64,000 nucleotides of DNA from an uncultured Rhodoblastus sp. Lineage in GTDB: Bacteria > Pseudomonadota > Alphaproteobacteria > Rhizobiales > Beijerinckiaceae. The notes under the pieces were generated by a model. That model saw nothing but the letters and a program-made list of their open reading frames with translations. It had not been told where the DNA came from and did not search any database. Shown one piece after another: positions 52,207 through 61,280 of this stretch (its first letter is position 1; each line of letters begins with the position of its first letter). Location: NCBI RefSeq assembly GCF_903903185.1, contig NZ_CAIUXT010000222.1, positions 1 through 64,000 of the forward strand, read 5' to 3'. The translations under genes and the position numbers were made by a program.

Positions 52207-54032
52207 CGCGCCGCTCCTGTCGGTTTGAGCAGCACTTTCACCTGCACGCGCTTGTCGGTTTTCGGCAGATGGACGGTCAACCCTTCGGCGTCGAAATCGC
52301 CGTAGGGCTCGCCGTCGATCCAGACCTTTTCCAGCCGCACCCTGCCGGGCGGAAGCAGGTCCGGCGCGACCCGCAGGATATTGTCTTTGAATCCTTCCGG
52401 AAACGGCTTGAAATAGAGTTCGAGAGGCTGGTTCGTGATGAGCAGGTTGGTATAGACCTGCGCCAGGAAGCACAGTTCGAAAGAATGGTAGCCGCTCATC
52501 GAGTGGCTGCCTTTCAGACGCTCGTTGCCCATCATGTAGGGCACGCCGCTGGCCAGCACGTTGAAGTAGACGGCCCCTTCGTCCTGATCGAGGAAGAAGG
52601 CGTTGTAGAACGCCGCGGACTCCCGGGCCAACCTCAAATATTCCTCGCCGCCGAGGACGCCATGCATGATGAGATAGGCCAGAATGCCCTGCTCGTTCTG
52701 CCACCAGGTCTTGCGGTTGTGAAAGCCGAACCGGTGTTTCTCGTCATTCGGCCCCAGATTGCGCTCCATCGCATCGTACCAGCCGCCGCGCTGCTGGTCG
52801 CTGCCGATGGGGGGCATCACCTCGGCGATCTTCCGCGCAAAGCTTTCATATTCCGCTTTTGGCTTTTCGCTGTGCATGCGCGTGATGTTCCACGCGATCT
52901 TGAGATTATGGCCGACGATGCCGAGGTTCTGCTGCCACATGTGGGTGTGGTCATGGGTCCAGTCCTCGAAGAACTTTTCATTGACAAAGGGGCTGTTGTC
53001 ATAGTCTGGGAAATGTTTGGCGATCGTGTCGAACGTATACTCAAGCATCTTCTTGTAACGCTCCTCGCCCGTCGCGAGGTATAAATTGATCAGATAGGCC
53101 GGCGCGTGGTCGCCCACCGAATTCCAGTTTTTCTTGCCCCGGTTCGCGCCAAGGGACTCAGCGCGCGGATCGAGCGTGATCGGGTCGAGGTGGGAAAAAT
53201 ATCCGCCGAGTTTGGTGTCGAGGAAGAAACGGTCGAACAATTCGACCGTCAATTCCGCGTCCTCGAGAATCCGCGGATCGCCGGTGATGCGATAGGTCTG
53301 GATGGGTCCGGCCAAAGCGTAAATTTGTTCATAGGCCGGGATCGCGTCGAGGTCGTCGCCGAACTCCGACGCAAAGATCTTCGTCTCCCGGCGGCCGGAC
53401 ACGTCCATTCCGTGGTACCAGTAGACGATCTTTTCATCGAGGTCATAGAAGCGCATGTGGTCGCGCAAATATTCCGTGCCCTTTTCCGCCCCCTCAAGGT
53501 AGCGATCGTCGCCGGTCAGCAAATAGGCCGACGCAAGACCATACACAAGGCGCGAGATCGTGTCGGTTTCCTGGCGGTAGTTGTCCTGATCCTTTTCGCC
53601 CGTGACCTTGATGATGGTGCGATAGTCTTCATAATTGACTTCCTTGCCGCCGAATTGCGCGCGCAGGTAGAAGTCGCCGAGCGCCCGGATCTGGCGAATC
53701 CACCAATCCGGCTGCTCAAAGCCATATTCGCCGACATCGGCCCCCAAAAACACCAGGTACTGGGCGACAAAATTGAAGCCGCCGCCCTCGGGGTAGAACG
53801 TGCCGTAAACGTAGAGAAAACGCCCCGGCGCAAGCATGCTGCGCATCTGGTCGCCGCACCACTGGCGCGGCTCGTTCAGATTGTTGGCGATCCACGCATA
53901 GGTCTTTGGGGAAAACTTGACAGTGTATTCCCGGTTGTCCGAGGTCCTGATCCGAAAGGAGTCAACGTCTTTGTCGTATCCTACCAAATATCCGGCTATG
54001 GAGTCCGAAAATGAGAAGTTGATCTTGTCCAT
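52203..54032 (-). CDS. AGE-family (N-acylglucosamine 2-epimerase-like) (alpha/alpha)6-barrel protein
   Basis: A 609-residue protein whose central 400 residues form an AGE-like barrel with His-rich motifs (RQETDTISRLVYGLASAYLL, HDHTHMWQQNLGIVGHNLK, HSFELCFLAQVYTNLLI). AGE-family enzymes epimerise or isomerise sugars such as N-acylglucosamine, mannose or cellobiose; the substrate here is unknown. An N-terminal extension of about 90 residues (FSDSIAGYLVGYDKDVDSFRI) and a C-terminal beta-rich domain make it longer than usual. It is the first gene of the minus-strand run. Confidence 0.85.
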   Translation of the reverse strand: MDKINFSFSDSIAGYLVGYDKDVDSFRIRTSDNREYTVKFSPKTYAWIANNLNEPRQWCGDQMRSMLAPGRFLYVYGTFYPEGGGFNFVAQYLVFLGADVGEYGFEQPDWWIRQIRALGDFYLRAQFGGKEVNYEDYRTIIKVTGEKDQDNYRQETDTISRLVYGLASAYLLTGDDRYLEGAEKGTEYLRDHMRFYDLDEKIVYWYHGMDVSGRRETKIFASEFGDDLDAIPAYEQIYALAGPIQTYRITGDPRILEDAELTVELFDRFFLDTKLGGYFSHLDPITLDPRAESLGANRGKKNWNSVGDHAPAYLINLYLATGEERYKKMLEYTFDTIAKHFPDYDNSPFVNEKFFEDWTHDHTHMWQQNLGIVGHNLKIAWNITRMHSEKPKAEYESFARKIAEVMPPIGSDQQRGGWYDAMERNLGPNDEKHRFGFHNRKTWWQNEQGILAYLIMHGVLGGEEYLRLARESAAFYNAFFLDQDEGAVYFNVLASGVPYMMGNERLKGSHSMSGYHSFELCFLAQVYTNLLITNQPLELYFKPFPEGFKDNILRVAPDLLPPGRVRLEKVWIDGEPYGDFDAEGLTVHLPKTDKRVQVKVLLKPTGAAR

Positions 54033-54943
54033 CGAATGCCCCGTTTCCTCGCAGTTAAACTAACGTTCTTCAGAAGATTTCCTGTTTCGGGCGCGACACT
54101 TCGGCCTCTGCGCGCTTCCACCTGATCTTGCGAATGCGAACGGGGCCGAAGCCCCTTCACCGATACGGGCCGAAATCGAGATCAGGCCGGCATTTTCTCA
54201 TCGACACGTTCCGCCCAGATGGACCTTGTGGTTCGCGCCGGGGGATTCTGGAATTCACGGTTTCAGGAAACTGCCGAGGGGGTTTTCAGCTGGCGCGGGG
54301 ATCGCGAGAGCGGTATCGGCGGGCAATGCAGCGGCCCGAATTCCGGCGGCGTCCAGGCACGTTCGGGAACCGCCGCTCTTCCCATCCGACCGCTCGAAGA
54401 GACGCCGCCGACGACCGGTCGAAACCCGGAGTTCCCCGGCTCGCGCCGCTCGCAGGACGGAACCGACCAGACGTCTGAACTTCAAACAGTTTGACGCCCC
54501 CATCGCACTCCATCCTGGGGCACGCCATCCAGACATGCGGCGCCAGTCCTTGAACGAAAACAATTACCTGGAATTTATTTGCTTGCTGTTGAACGCGAAG
54601 CATACCTTCCCGATTTGAAGGGAAAAACGAATTTCCCTGCCTATTTAGGGACAAACGATGAGGAATGAATCCGGGCTTGTCAATCGGAAAATGGCCATGG
54701 GGAATGCCTATTAAGTTTATAGGGAATATCGCAATCCATCGTCCTTCGCACTTGCGAAATTGTATTGGTAACGCGTTCGATGGCGAGGCGCGAATGCTCG
54801 TTGACAACGATCGGAACCTTCGTTCAATATGACGTTCAAGGTTAGTTATACGTGTGACTTTCGTCATCGGCTGGAGTGGGCCAAGGGGCCGCTTCATTCG
54901 GCGAAGCTGAAGGTCGGAGTTTTCGACCTGGGGGAACGTTGAC
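54033..54943. other. Divergent intergenic region between two operons
   Basis: About 900 bases with no convincing gene. The part 54540-54850 is clearly richer in A/T than its surroundings and includes TTGACA (54801-54806), so the plus-strand operon promoter probably lies there. CGTTCAA is repeated at 54821 and 54833. Promoters of both flanking operons should be here. Confidence 0.5.
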
Positions 54944-55777
54944 ATGGCTTCGACCGGAAAAATCCTCGCCGTTATGTCCGAGTGGGGATATTGGGGCATC
55001 GAGCTTGTCGGACCTTTGCTGAAACTCGAAGCCGCCGGCTATGCGTTTGATTTTTTCACCCCGCGCGGCAAGCGCTCGCCCGTCCTGCCGCCGAGCATCG
55101 ACCCAAGTTACGTCGATCCGCCGCTCGGCGTCTGCGTAACGACACCCGAGGACGCAAGCCTCGTCAAAACCTTCGAGGCGACCAACCGGCTGGACGAAAC
55201 GAAGAACCTCTCGGCATTGTTCCCCGAACGTCCGTATTTCGCCGCGGACCCCTTCCTGAGAAAGTTCGAAGCCTATTACGAGGCGCGTAGGCAAGCGCAG
55301 GCCGAAGCGCTGGCGAAGTACGATGCGATTCTGCTGGTTGGCGGAAGCGGCCCGATCGTCGACGTGGTCAATAACCAGCGGGTGCACGATCTGGTGCTCG
55401 GCTTCCATGCGGCCGGCCGTCCGATCGGCGCCATCTGCTACGGGGTCGCGACCCTGGCCTTCGCCCGCGACTTCAACGAGCGCAAGCCGATCATCGCCGG
55501 CAAGCACGTCACCGGCCATTGCATCGAATATGATTACCATGATGGCACCGGCTTCGTAGGCACCGACTTCAACATGGGTCCGCCGCCCTACCCGCTGGAA
55601 TATATTCTCGCCGACGCAGTGGGGCCGACGGGCGCCTACCACGGCAATTTCGGCAAGGGAACGTCGGTGCTCGTCGATTACCCCTTCATTACCGCCCGTT
55701 CGCTGCAATGCGCGCACGAGTTCGGCGACCGCTTCGTCGACGTGCTGAAAAACGGTCTCGTCCGGTCCGGCTGGTAG
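54944..55777 (+). CDS. DJ-1/PfpI-superfamily protein (long form)
   Basis: A 277-residue member of the DJ-1/PfpI (class I glutamine-amidotransferase-like) superfamily. The nucleophilic elbow is GAICYGVATLAFA with Cys165; the N-terminus carries the usual strand and acidic residue (ILAVMSEWGYWGIE). Length and the C-terminal insertion resemble Hsp31/glyoxalase-III-type proteins, which act on glyoxals or as chaperones, but the catalytic His is not evident at the usual place. First gene of a five-gene unit, 53 bases before the ThDP enzyme. Confidence 0.9.
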   Translation: MASTGKILAVMSEWGYWGIELVGPLLKLEAAGYAFDFFTPRGKRSPVLPPSIDPSYVDPPLGVCVTTPEDASLVKTFEATNRLDETKNLSALFPERPYFAADPFLRKFEAYYEARRQAQAEALAKYDAILLVGGSGPIVDVVNNQRVHDLVLGFHAAGRPIGAICYGVATLAFARDFNERKPIIAGKHVTGHCIEYDYHDGTGFVGTDFNMGPPPYPLEYILADAVGPTGAYHGNFGKGTSVLVDYPFITARSLQCAHEFGDRFVDVLKNGLVRSGW

Positions 55778-55830
55778 CCGCTGTCGCCTCGCGGACGCGT
55801 GGCGGGTTCAAACCACAACGGGGGAACGTC

Positions 55831-57531
55831 GTGCGGACCGGATATCGCGCAGTGCTCGAGCAACTCGTCGCCGACGGCGTCACCCATGTCTTCGGCAATC
55901 CCGGCACCGTCGAGCAGGGTCTGCTCGACGAATTCGGCGACTTCCCCGAAATCAACTACGTCTTGACGCTGCAGGAATCGATCGCGGTGATGGCCGCGGA
56001 CGCCTATGCGCGCGCCGCCCGCAAGGTCGCGGTGGTCCAGATCCATTCGTCGCCGGGCCTCGGCAATGCGATCGGCGCGCTCTATCAGGCGAAGCGCGGC
56101 CATGCGCCGCTGCTGGTGATCGGTGGCGACGCGGGCGTGCGCTACGCCGCGATGGACGCGCAGATGGCCGCGGACCTGGTGGCGATGGCCCGGCCGGTGA
56201 CGAAATGGGCCACGTATGTGCAGCATCCCTCGTCCATCCTGCGCGTCTTGCGCCGCGCCGCAAAAATCGCCGCGACGCCGCCGATGGGCCCGGTCTATGT
56301 CTGCCTGCCCCAGGACATTCTGAGCGGCGAAGCCGTCGAAACCGCCACCGCCGCCAGCCCTCCTTCGACCCGGGTCTCCGCCGATCCGGCGCTGATCGCC
56401 GAGGCCGCCGGGAAGCTCGCCTCCGCCGCGCGCCCCGTGCTTTATGTCGGCGACGGCGTCGCGTGGTCGGGCGCCCAGCCGGAAGTCGCGCGGATCGCCA
56501 CGCTGATCGGCGCCGACGTCTGGGGCGTCGATAATGGCGACGTCAATCTCGCCGCGACCCACCCGATGTGGCGCGGGCAGACGGGCCACATGTTCGGCGA
56601 GCACAGCCTGCCGATTTTCAGGAGCGGCGACGTCAACCTGATCGTCGGCACCTATATCGCTCCGGAAGTATTTCCCGAACTCGGCGACGTGTTCGCGGAG
56701 GGCGCCTTCGGCATTCACATCGACCTCGACGCCGAGGCCATCGGCAAGAACCATCCCGTGGACATTGGCCTCGCAGCCGATCCCAAAACGACGCTGCAAC
56801 AACTCGGCGACGCGATCGAGCAGCGGCTGACCGCGGCGGGCCGGTCGGCGGCCGCGGCCCGGGTCAAGGCGTCGGCGGAGGCGCGTTCGCGGGAGCGCGA
56901 CGCGGCGATCGCCGCCGACGCCGCCCGCGCGGACCAAACCCCGCTTCCCTTCAGCCGTTTCATGAGCGACTTCGCGCGGGCAATGCCTCCCGGCACGCCG
57001 ATTTTTGACGAAGCCCTGACGAACTCGCCGGCGCTGACGCGATATGCGCCGCCGGTCGATCCCTCCGCCTTCTTCCAGACCCGGGGCGGCTCGCTCGGCA
57101 GCGCGCTGTCGGGCGGACTCGGCCTCGCCTGCGCGCGTCCGGGCCAGCCGGTGGTGGCGTTTTCCGGCGACGGCGGCGCCATGTACGTCTTTCAGGCGCT
57201 GTGGACCGCGGCGCGCCATCGCCTCGACGTCAAATATGTCATCTGCAACAATCGATCCTATCGATTGCTTCAGGTCAATATTCAGCAATATTGGGCGCAG
57301 GCCGGCGTCGCCGATCGGCCCTTCCCGCTGTCTTTCGATCTCTCGAAGCCCGAACTCGATTTCGCCGAGCTTGCCCGCGCCTTGAGCGTGCCTGCCCGGC
57401 AGGTGCGGACGCAAGGTGAGATCCTGCCGGCGATCGAAGCCGCCTTCGCGGAGCCCGGCCCCTTTCTGATCGACGTCGTCATCGAAGGCGACGTGCATCC
57501 CGAATTGATCGGGTTGCGTTGTGGCCAGTGA
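55831..57531 (+). CDS. ThDP-dependent enzyme, benzoylformate decarboxylase/acetolactate synthase-like
   Basis: A 566-residue thiamine-diphosphate enzyme with the three expected domains. Glu49 in TLQESIAVMAADAYARA should activate the cofactor; the ThDP/Mg motif runs from GDG (446-448) to NN (473-474). The first domain (GVTHVFGNPGTVEQGLLDEF) is closest to benzoylformate decarboxylase and related 2-oxoacid decarboxylases. Substrate unknown. The start is GTG 55831 with GGGGGAA before it; the longer frame upstream overlaps the DJ-1 gene. It ends 31 bases before the second DJ-1 gene. Confidence 0.93.
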   Translation: MRTGYRAVLEQLVADGVTHVFGNPGTVEQGLLDEFGDFPEINYVLTLQESIAVMAADAYARAARKVAVVQIHSSPGLGNAIGALYQAKRGHAPLLVIGGDAGVRYAAMDAQMAADLVAMARPVTKWATYVQHPSSILRVLRRAAKIAATPPMGPVYVCLPQDILSGEAVETATAASPPSTRVSADPALIAEAAGKLASAARPVLYVGDGVAWSGAQPEVARIATLIGADVWGVDNGDVNLAATHPMWRGQTGHMFGEHSLPIFRSGDVNLIVGTYIAPEVFPELGDVFAEGAFGIHIDLDAEAIGKNHPVDIGLAADPKTTLQQLGDAIEQRLTAAGRSAAAARVKASAEARSRERDAAIAADAARADQTPLPFSRFMSDFARAMPPGTPIFDEALTNSPALTRYAPPVDPSAFFQTRGGSLGSALSGGLGLACARPGQPVVAFSGDGGAMYVFQALWTAARHRLDVKYVICNNRSYRLLQVNIQQYWAQAGVADRPFPLSFDLSKPELDFAELARALSVPARQVRTQGEILPAIEAAFAEPGPFLIDVVIEGDVHPELIGLRCGQ

Positions 57532-57562
57532 ACGTCAGCCTGCTTCAGTTGGGGAGGGAGCC

Positions 57563-58144
57563 ATGCCGACCGCCAAATCCTTGCCCGGCAAGACCGTTCT
57601 GGTCCTGATCGAGAGCGATTTCTACGAGCACGAGATCTGGTATTACCAGTTCCGCTTTCAGGAAAGCGGCGTGCCGGTGCGTTTTGTGTCCCGGCTGTGG
57701 GGTCAGGCGTCGATCACGTTCAAAGGTCACGAACACCAGGCGCCGTTCGAGTGCCGCGACAGTTTCGAGACGATTGACGACGCGGCGCTGGCGGACATCG
57801 GCGCCGTCATCGTGCCGTCCGGCATTGTCGCCGACCGTCTGCGCTATACGGAAGACATCGCCAGACTGCCCCCGGCGACCGCCTTTCTCGCCCGCGCCTT
57901 CGCCAACAAGCAGGTGATCAAGGGGATCATCTGCCACGGCTTGTGGCTGACCGCGCCGGCGACGGAACTGGTGAAGGGCCGCCGCCTGACCTGCCATCCG
58001 AACCTTCATGGCGACGCCATCGCCTATGGCGCGGAATTCGTCGATGCCGATCTGGTGGAGGACGGCGATCTGATCACCGCCCGCACCGGAGGCCACGCGC
58101 ATTTGCTCGCGCGCGCCATTCTGTCGCGGCTGGGCGCGGTGTAA
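57563..58144 (+). CDS. DJ-1/PfpI-family protein
   Basis: A 193-residue DJ-1/PfpI protein of the normal short length. The elbow is KGIICHGLWLTAPA with Cys124-His125, and the conserved acidic residue lies in IESDFYEHEIWYYQF. It is more like PfpI/YhbO than the first DJ-1 protein in the operon. GGGGAGGGAG precedes ATG 57563. The product may share a substrate with the first copy or form a hetero-oligomer; this is inference. Confidence 0.92.
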   Translation: MPTAKSLPGKTVLVLIESDFYEHEIWYYQFRFQESGVPVRFVSRLWGQASITFKGHEHQAPFECRDSFETIDDAALADIGAVIVPSGIVADRLRYTEDIARLPPATAFLARAFANKQVIKGIICHGLWLTAPATELVKGRRLTCHPNLHGDAIAYGAEFVDADLVEDGDLITARTGGHAHLLARAILSRLGAV

Positions 58145-58176
58145 TTCCCCAAAAGGTTGTCGATCGGAGCGAAGCC

Positions 58177-58875
58177 ATGATCCATCAGCTGATATTTGCT
58201 CATCCAAAACCCGGCATGTCCGAAAAGCAATTCCAGGACTATTGGGTCAATGTTCATGCGGTGAAGTTTGCGGGCAAGATTCCGCAGATCAAGAAATATC
58301 TCATCGACACCCGGATTCCATTCGGCCCGGAGCCGGAAGACCCGCGCTTCAGCGGCATCGCCGAGATCTGGCTCAATAATGAAGAGGAGCAGCTCGCATC
58401 GCTACAAACGCCCGAGTTTCTTCAAGGCGCCCGCCTCGACGAACCGAACTGGGCCGCCTTCTGGCGCACCATCGGCGTCGACACCACGGCACATGTCTTG
58501 CTCGAAGGGCCGCCGCTCAGCCGCGACGCCAAGGGAATCAAGCTCGTCACGACGGTGAAGCGCAAGGAGGGCGTTCCGCTTGAAACCTTCCGCCGTTACA
58601 GCCTCGGAGTCCACGGGCCGCTCGAACTGAAGCTGCCGGGGCTGCGTCGCTACGCGCAATGCCATGTGCGCGACGGCGCCTATGCGATCGGAGAGCCGAT
58701 CCTCGACGCGGTCACGATGTTGTGGTTCGACGATGTCGCCGCGCTCCAGACGGCGCTCGACTCGCCGGAAAACGCCGCCGCCAAAGCGGATCTTCCGCAT
58801 TTCATCGAGCTGAAATACGCGTACAGCCTTGTCGTCGAGGAACATTGGGTCATCGGCCCCGAGCCCCGGCCGTGA
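58177..58875 (+). CDS. Tandem EthD-domain protein
   Basis: A 232-residue protein with two EthD (dimeric alpha/beta barrel) domains: residues 1-105 (MIHQLIFAHPKPGMSEKQFQ, DYWVNVHAVKFAGKIPQIKKY) and about 120-225 (VKRKEGVPLETFRRYSLGVHGP). EthD proteins accompany degradation or tailoring enzymes, and single-domain relatives act as cyclases or oxygenases; no activity can be assigned. It lies 32 bases downstream of the second DJ-1 gene with GGAGCGAAG before ATG 58177. Confidence 0.9.
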   Translation: MIHQLIFAHPKPGMSEKQFQDYWVNVHAVKFAGKIPQIKKYLIDTRIPFGPEPEDPRFSGIAEIWLNNEEEQLASLQTPEFLQGARLDEPNWAAFWRTIGVDTTAHVLLEGPPLSRDAKGIKLVTTVKRKEGVPLETFRRYSLGVHGPLELKLPGLRRYAQCHVRDGAYAIGEPILDAVTMLWFDDVAALQTALDSPENAAAKADLPHFIELKYAYSLVVEEHWVIGPEPRP

Positions 58876-59028
58876 TGAGCGCCCTGCCGGATGTCTGAAT
58901 CGGGACGGAGGCGATAAAGGCGACGTCATCCCGTTTTTGGAGGCGGCATGTCTTTTCGCGGGCGAGAAATGCGGGCGGACAAATAGACCGTCCAAACCTT
59001 AACGTCGTCAATCCGGGGAGAATAGGCC

Positions 59029-60516
59029 GTGACCGAAGCACAGACAAGAGAAGTCGCACAGGACTGGTTCGACGCGCTCGATCGCGGCGATCTGAACGCC
59101 GCCGTCGCCTGCCTGGCCGACGACATCGAATGGGAGAACCTGCCAAAAATACCTGGAGTGAGCGACATCATTCCCTGGACCGGGAACGCGCACGGGATCC
59201 AGGAGGTCCTGCAAAAGTTCGCGGCGCGCGACGGCGCCATCGAGGTGAAGCGATTCAAGCCGCTCGACCTGATCGTCGAGGGCAATATTGCGGTCGGAAC
59301 GGTGCACGAGATCTCCACGGTGCGCGCGACGGGTCTCGATTTCGAGATTCATCTGGCGTCGTGGATGGAAATCGCCGACGGCAAGATAAAGAATTGGAAA
59401 TCCTATGTCGATCCGTCGCCGATCGTCGCCGCCTTCAGGGGCGATCTGCACGAGAGATTGATCGCGGCGGTGAGGGCCGAGGACGTCGCTTTGACCGGGA
59501 AACTGCTGTCCTATGGCGCCGATCCCAACACGCGCGACGCCCCGACAGGCCTGACCGTGCTGATGATGGCGGCCTGCCAGGCCCATCCGGCTTTGGTGCG
59601 GCTGCTGCTCGACGCCGGGGCCGATGTCTGGACGACCGACAGCTTCACCGGCGCCTCCGCGCTGCACAAGGCCTGTCAGGGAGGAAGCGTCGAGGTTGCG
59701 GAAATGCTGCTCGATCGCGGCGCGCATATCGACGCGATCACCCCGACCATGGGCCATACGGCGGTCATGGACGCGCTTTGGTACAAGTGGCCCGAACTGG
59801 TGAAGCTGCTGGTCGATCGCGGGCAGAACCTCTACTTCTCGACCCATTACGGATTCACTTTGGTCGATCACCTCAACTTCGAGCTCAACGTCAATGTCGG
59901 CGAGGAGAAGAAGAAGTTCGAACGCGTCAAGGAGATCATCGACGCGGGCAAGGCGCGCAACGACCGGCTCATCGCCGAGCAAGAGGTCATGGCGGCGACG
60001 AGCAAGGGCGACCTCGACGAGGTAAAGCGGCTGATCGCGGCGGGCGCGGACGTCAACGCCGTCTATCCGCACATGGATTCGTTTTTCGACGGTCATACGC
60101 CGCTGCTGGTGGCCGCGCGGGACGGTCACACGGAGATCGTTCGCGAGCTTTTGCAGGCGGGAGCGAAAGTGCGGGTGTTCGACTGGACCTTCAAGGGCTC
60201 CCCGATCCACAAGGCGACCTATAACGGCAACCTGCCCATTCTGAAAATGCTGGTCGCGCATCCCGATATCGACATCAATGTGCAGGGCCCGATCAACGGC
60301 TACACCCCGCTGCACGATGCGCTCTGGCATGGGTTCGTCGAGTGCGCGGAAGTTCTGGTCAACGCCGGCGCCTCGTTGACGCTGCGCGGACATGACGGCA
60401 AGTTGCCGCTGGATGTCGCGATCGAGGTCACCGGGGCCGAATCGGGCATCGCCAATCTCATCCGCAGCAAAATGGCGGCGGCGGCGCATAGCCGGGACAT
60501 GCCGGCTGTCGGGTAG
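59029..60516 (+). CDS. NTF2-like (SnoaL) domain fused to ankyrin repeats
   Basis: A 495-residue fusion. Residues 1-135 form a SnoaL/NTF2-like barrel (VAQDWFDALDRGDLNAAVACL, DFEIHLASWMEIADGKI), usually a small enzyme or binding domain. Residues about 140-480 hold at least seven ankyrin units (TVLMMAACQAHPALVRLLLDAGAD, SALHKACQGGSVEVAEMLLDRGA, TPLLVAARDGHTEIVRELLQAGA, TPLHDALWHGFVECAEVLVNAGA). The start is GTG 59029 after GGGGAG. The 150-base gap before it holds no obvious terminator, so it probably belongs to the same transcription unit as the EthD gene. Confidence 0.9.
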   Translation: MTEAQTREVAQDWFDALDRGDLNAAVACLADDIEWENLPKIPGVSDIIPWTGNAHGIQEVLQKFAARDGAIEVKRFKPLDLIVEGNIAVGTVHEISTVRATGLDFEIHLASWMEIADGKIKNWKSYVDPSPIVAAFRGDLHERLIAAVRAEDVALTGKLLSYGADPNTRDAPTGLTVLMMAACQAHPALVRLLLDAGADVWTTDSFTGASALHKACQGGSVEVAEMLLDRGAHIDAITPTMGHTAVMDALWYKWPELVKLLVDRGQNLYFSTHYGFTLVDHLNFELNVNVGEEKKKFERVKEIIDAGKARNDRLIAEQEVMAATSKGDLDEVKRLIAAGADVNAVYPHMDSFFDGHTPLLVAARDGHTEIVRELLQAGAKVRVFDWTFKGSPIHKATYNGNLPILKMLVAHPDIDINVQGPINGYTPLHDALWHGFVECAEVLVNAGASLTLRGHDGKLPLDVAIEVTGAESGIANLIRSKMAAAAHSRDMPAVG

Positions 60517-60607
60517 GATCAGTCTCGATCTCGCTGCGGTGTTGCGCCATCGCCCGGATCGATGTCGAATCGCGGCCGAAAACCGCTTGCGAGCCGAACG
60601 TCCTCGA

Positions 60608-61279
60608 TCATATCAGGTACAGATCCAAATTCCGCGCGTAGGGCGCGAGCGCTGCGGTTTCGACGTCGAGCCCCCCGGTCAGCGAGCCGAAGGACGGCAT
60701 GACGATGTGATTTTGGCCAACCACAAAACAGCGGCGGCGTTGCCGTCCCGCCCGCGTCGATACCGTCGCGCAAGGATGGAAATGACCGAAAATCTGGGCT
60801 TCCTGACTTGCCGTCGGTTGATGCAGCAGAAGCAGCGGCGTCGGTTCGCCAAGCCTCCAGCTGTCGTGCAGATCGAGCCCGAGATTTTTCAGCATCCGCG
60901 CGAGAGTGCGGTCGTGATTGCCGGCGACGAACAGCGCGGGCGCGCGGCGCGAAATTGAATCGACTATGCGCGGCAGGAACTGCGGGTCCTGTCCGACGAG
61001 CGCGGAATGAAACGTATCGCCAAGCAAAAGGATTTTCCGCGCGCCGGTCGCCTGCGCCTCGCGATCGAGCTTTTCCAGCGTGGCGTCGGCCTCATAGGGC
61101 GGCAAGAACCGGCCAAGCGCCGAAAAATGGGTCGCCTTGCCAAGATGAAGATCGGCGACCGCCAGCAGGGCGAGATCTGGAAAATACAGCGCTCCGCTCG
61201 GCCGCAAGGCGATTTTGTGGCCATGGAAGTCGATGACGGCGGGCGCCAGCAGCGGCGTGACGGCGCGAGGCGGTCTCAT
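60608..61279 (-). CDS. pdeM: Ligase-associated DNA damage response phosphoesterase PdeM
   Basis: A 223-residue calcineurin-like metallophosphoesterase. The metal motifs are complete: VADLHLGKATHF, LLGDTFHS, VAGNHDRTL and the terminal GHFHPCA. PdeM is one of a bacterial set (with an Lhr-like helicase, an MBL exonuclease and an ATP-dependent ligase) thought to act in DNA repair. It begins one base after the helicase stop codon, so the two are co-transcribed. No ligase gene is seen, but the exonuclease gene is divergent and the window ends there. Confidence 0.93.
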   Translation of the reverse strand: MRPPRAVTPLLAPAVIDFHGHKIALRPSGALYFPDLALLAVADLHLGKATHFSALGRFLPPYEADATLEKLDREAQATGARKILLLGDTFHSALVGQDPQFLPRIVDSISRRAPALFVAGNHDRTLARMLKNLGLDLHDSWRLGEPTPLLLLHQPTASQEAQIFGHFHPCATVSTRAGRQRRRCFVVGQNHIVMPSFGSLTGGLDVETAALAPYARNLDLYLI

Positions 61280-61280
61280 T

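Noticed and set aside
54813-54836. GGAAC...CGTT resembling an EcfG general-stress promoter
   Set aside because: The spacer is 15 bases where 16-17 is expected, and no EcfG/NepR/PhyR genes are near. Without start-site data it is not supportable.
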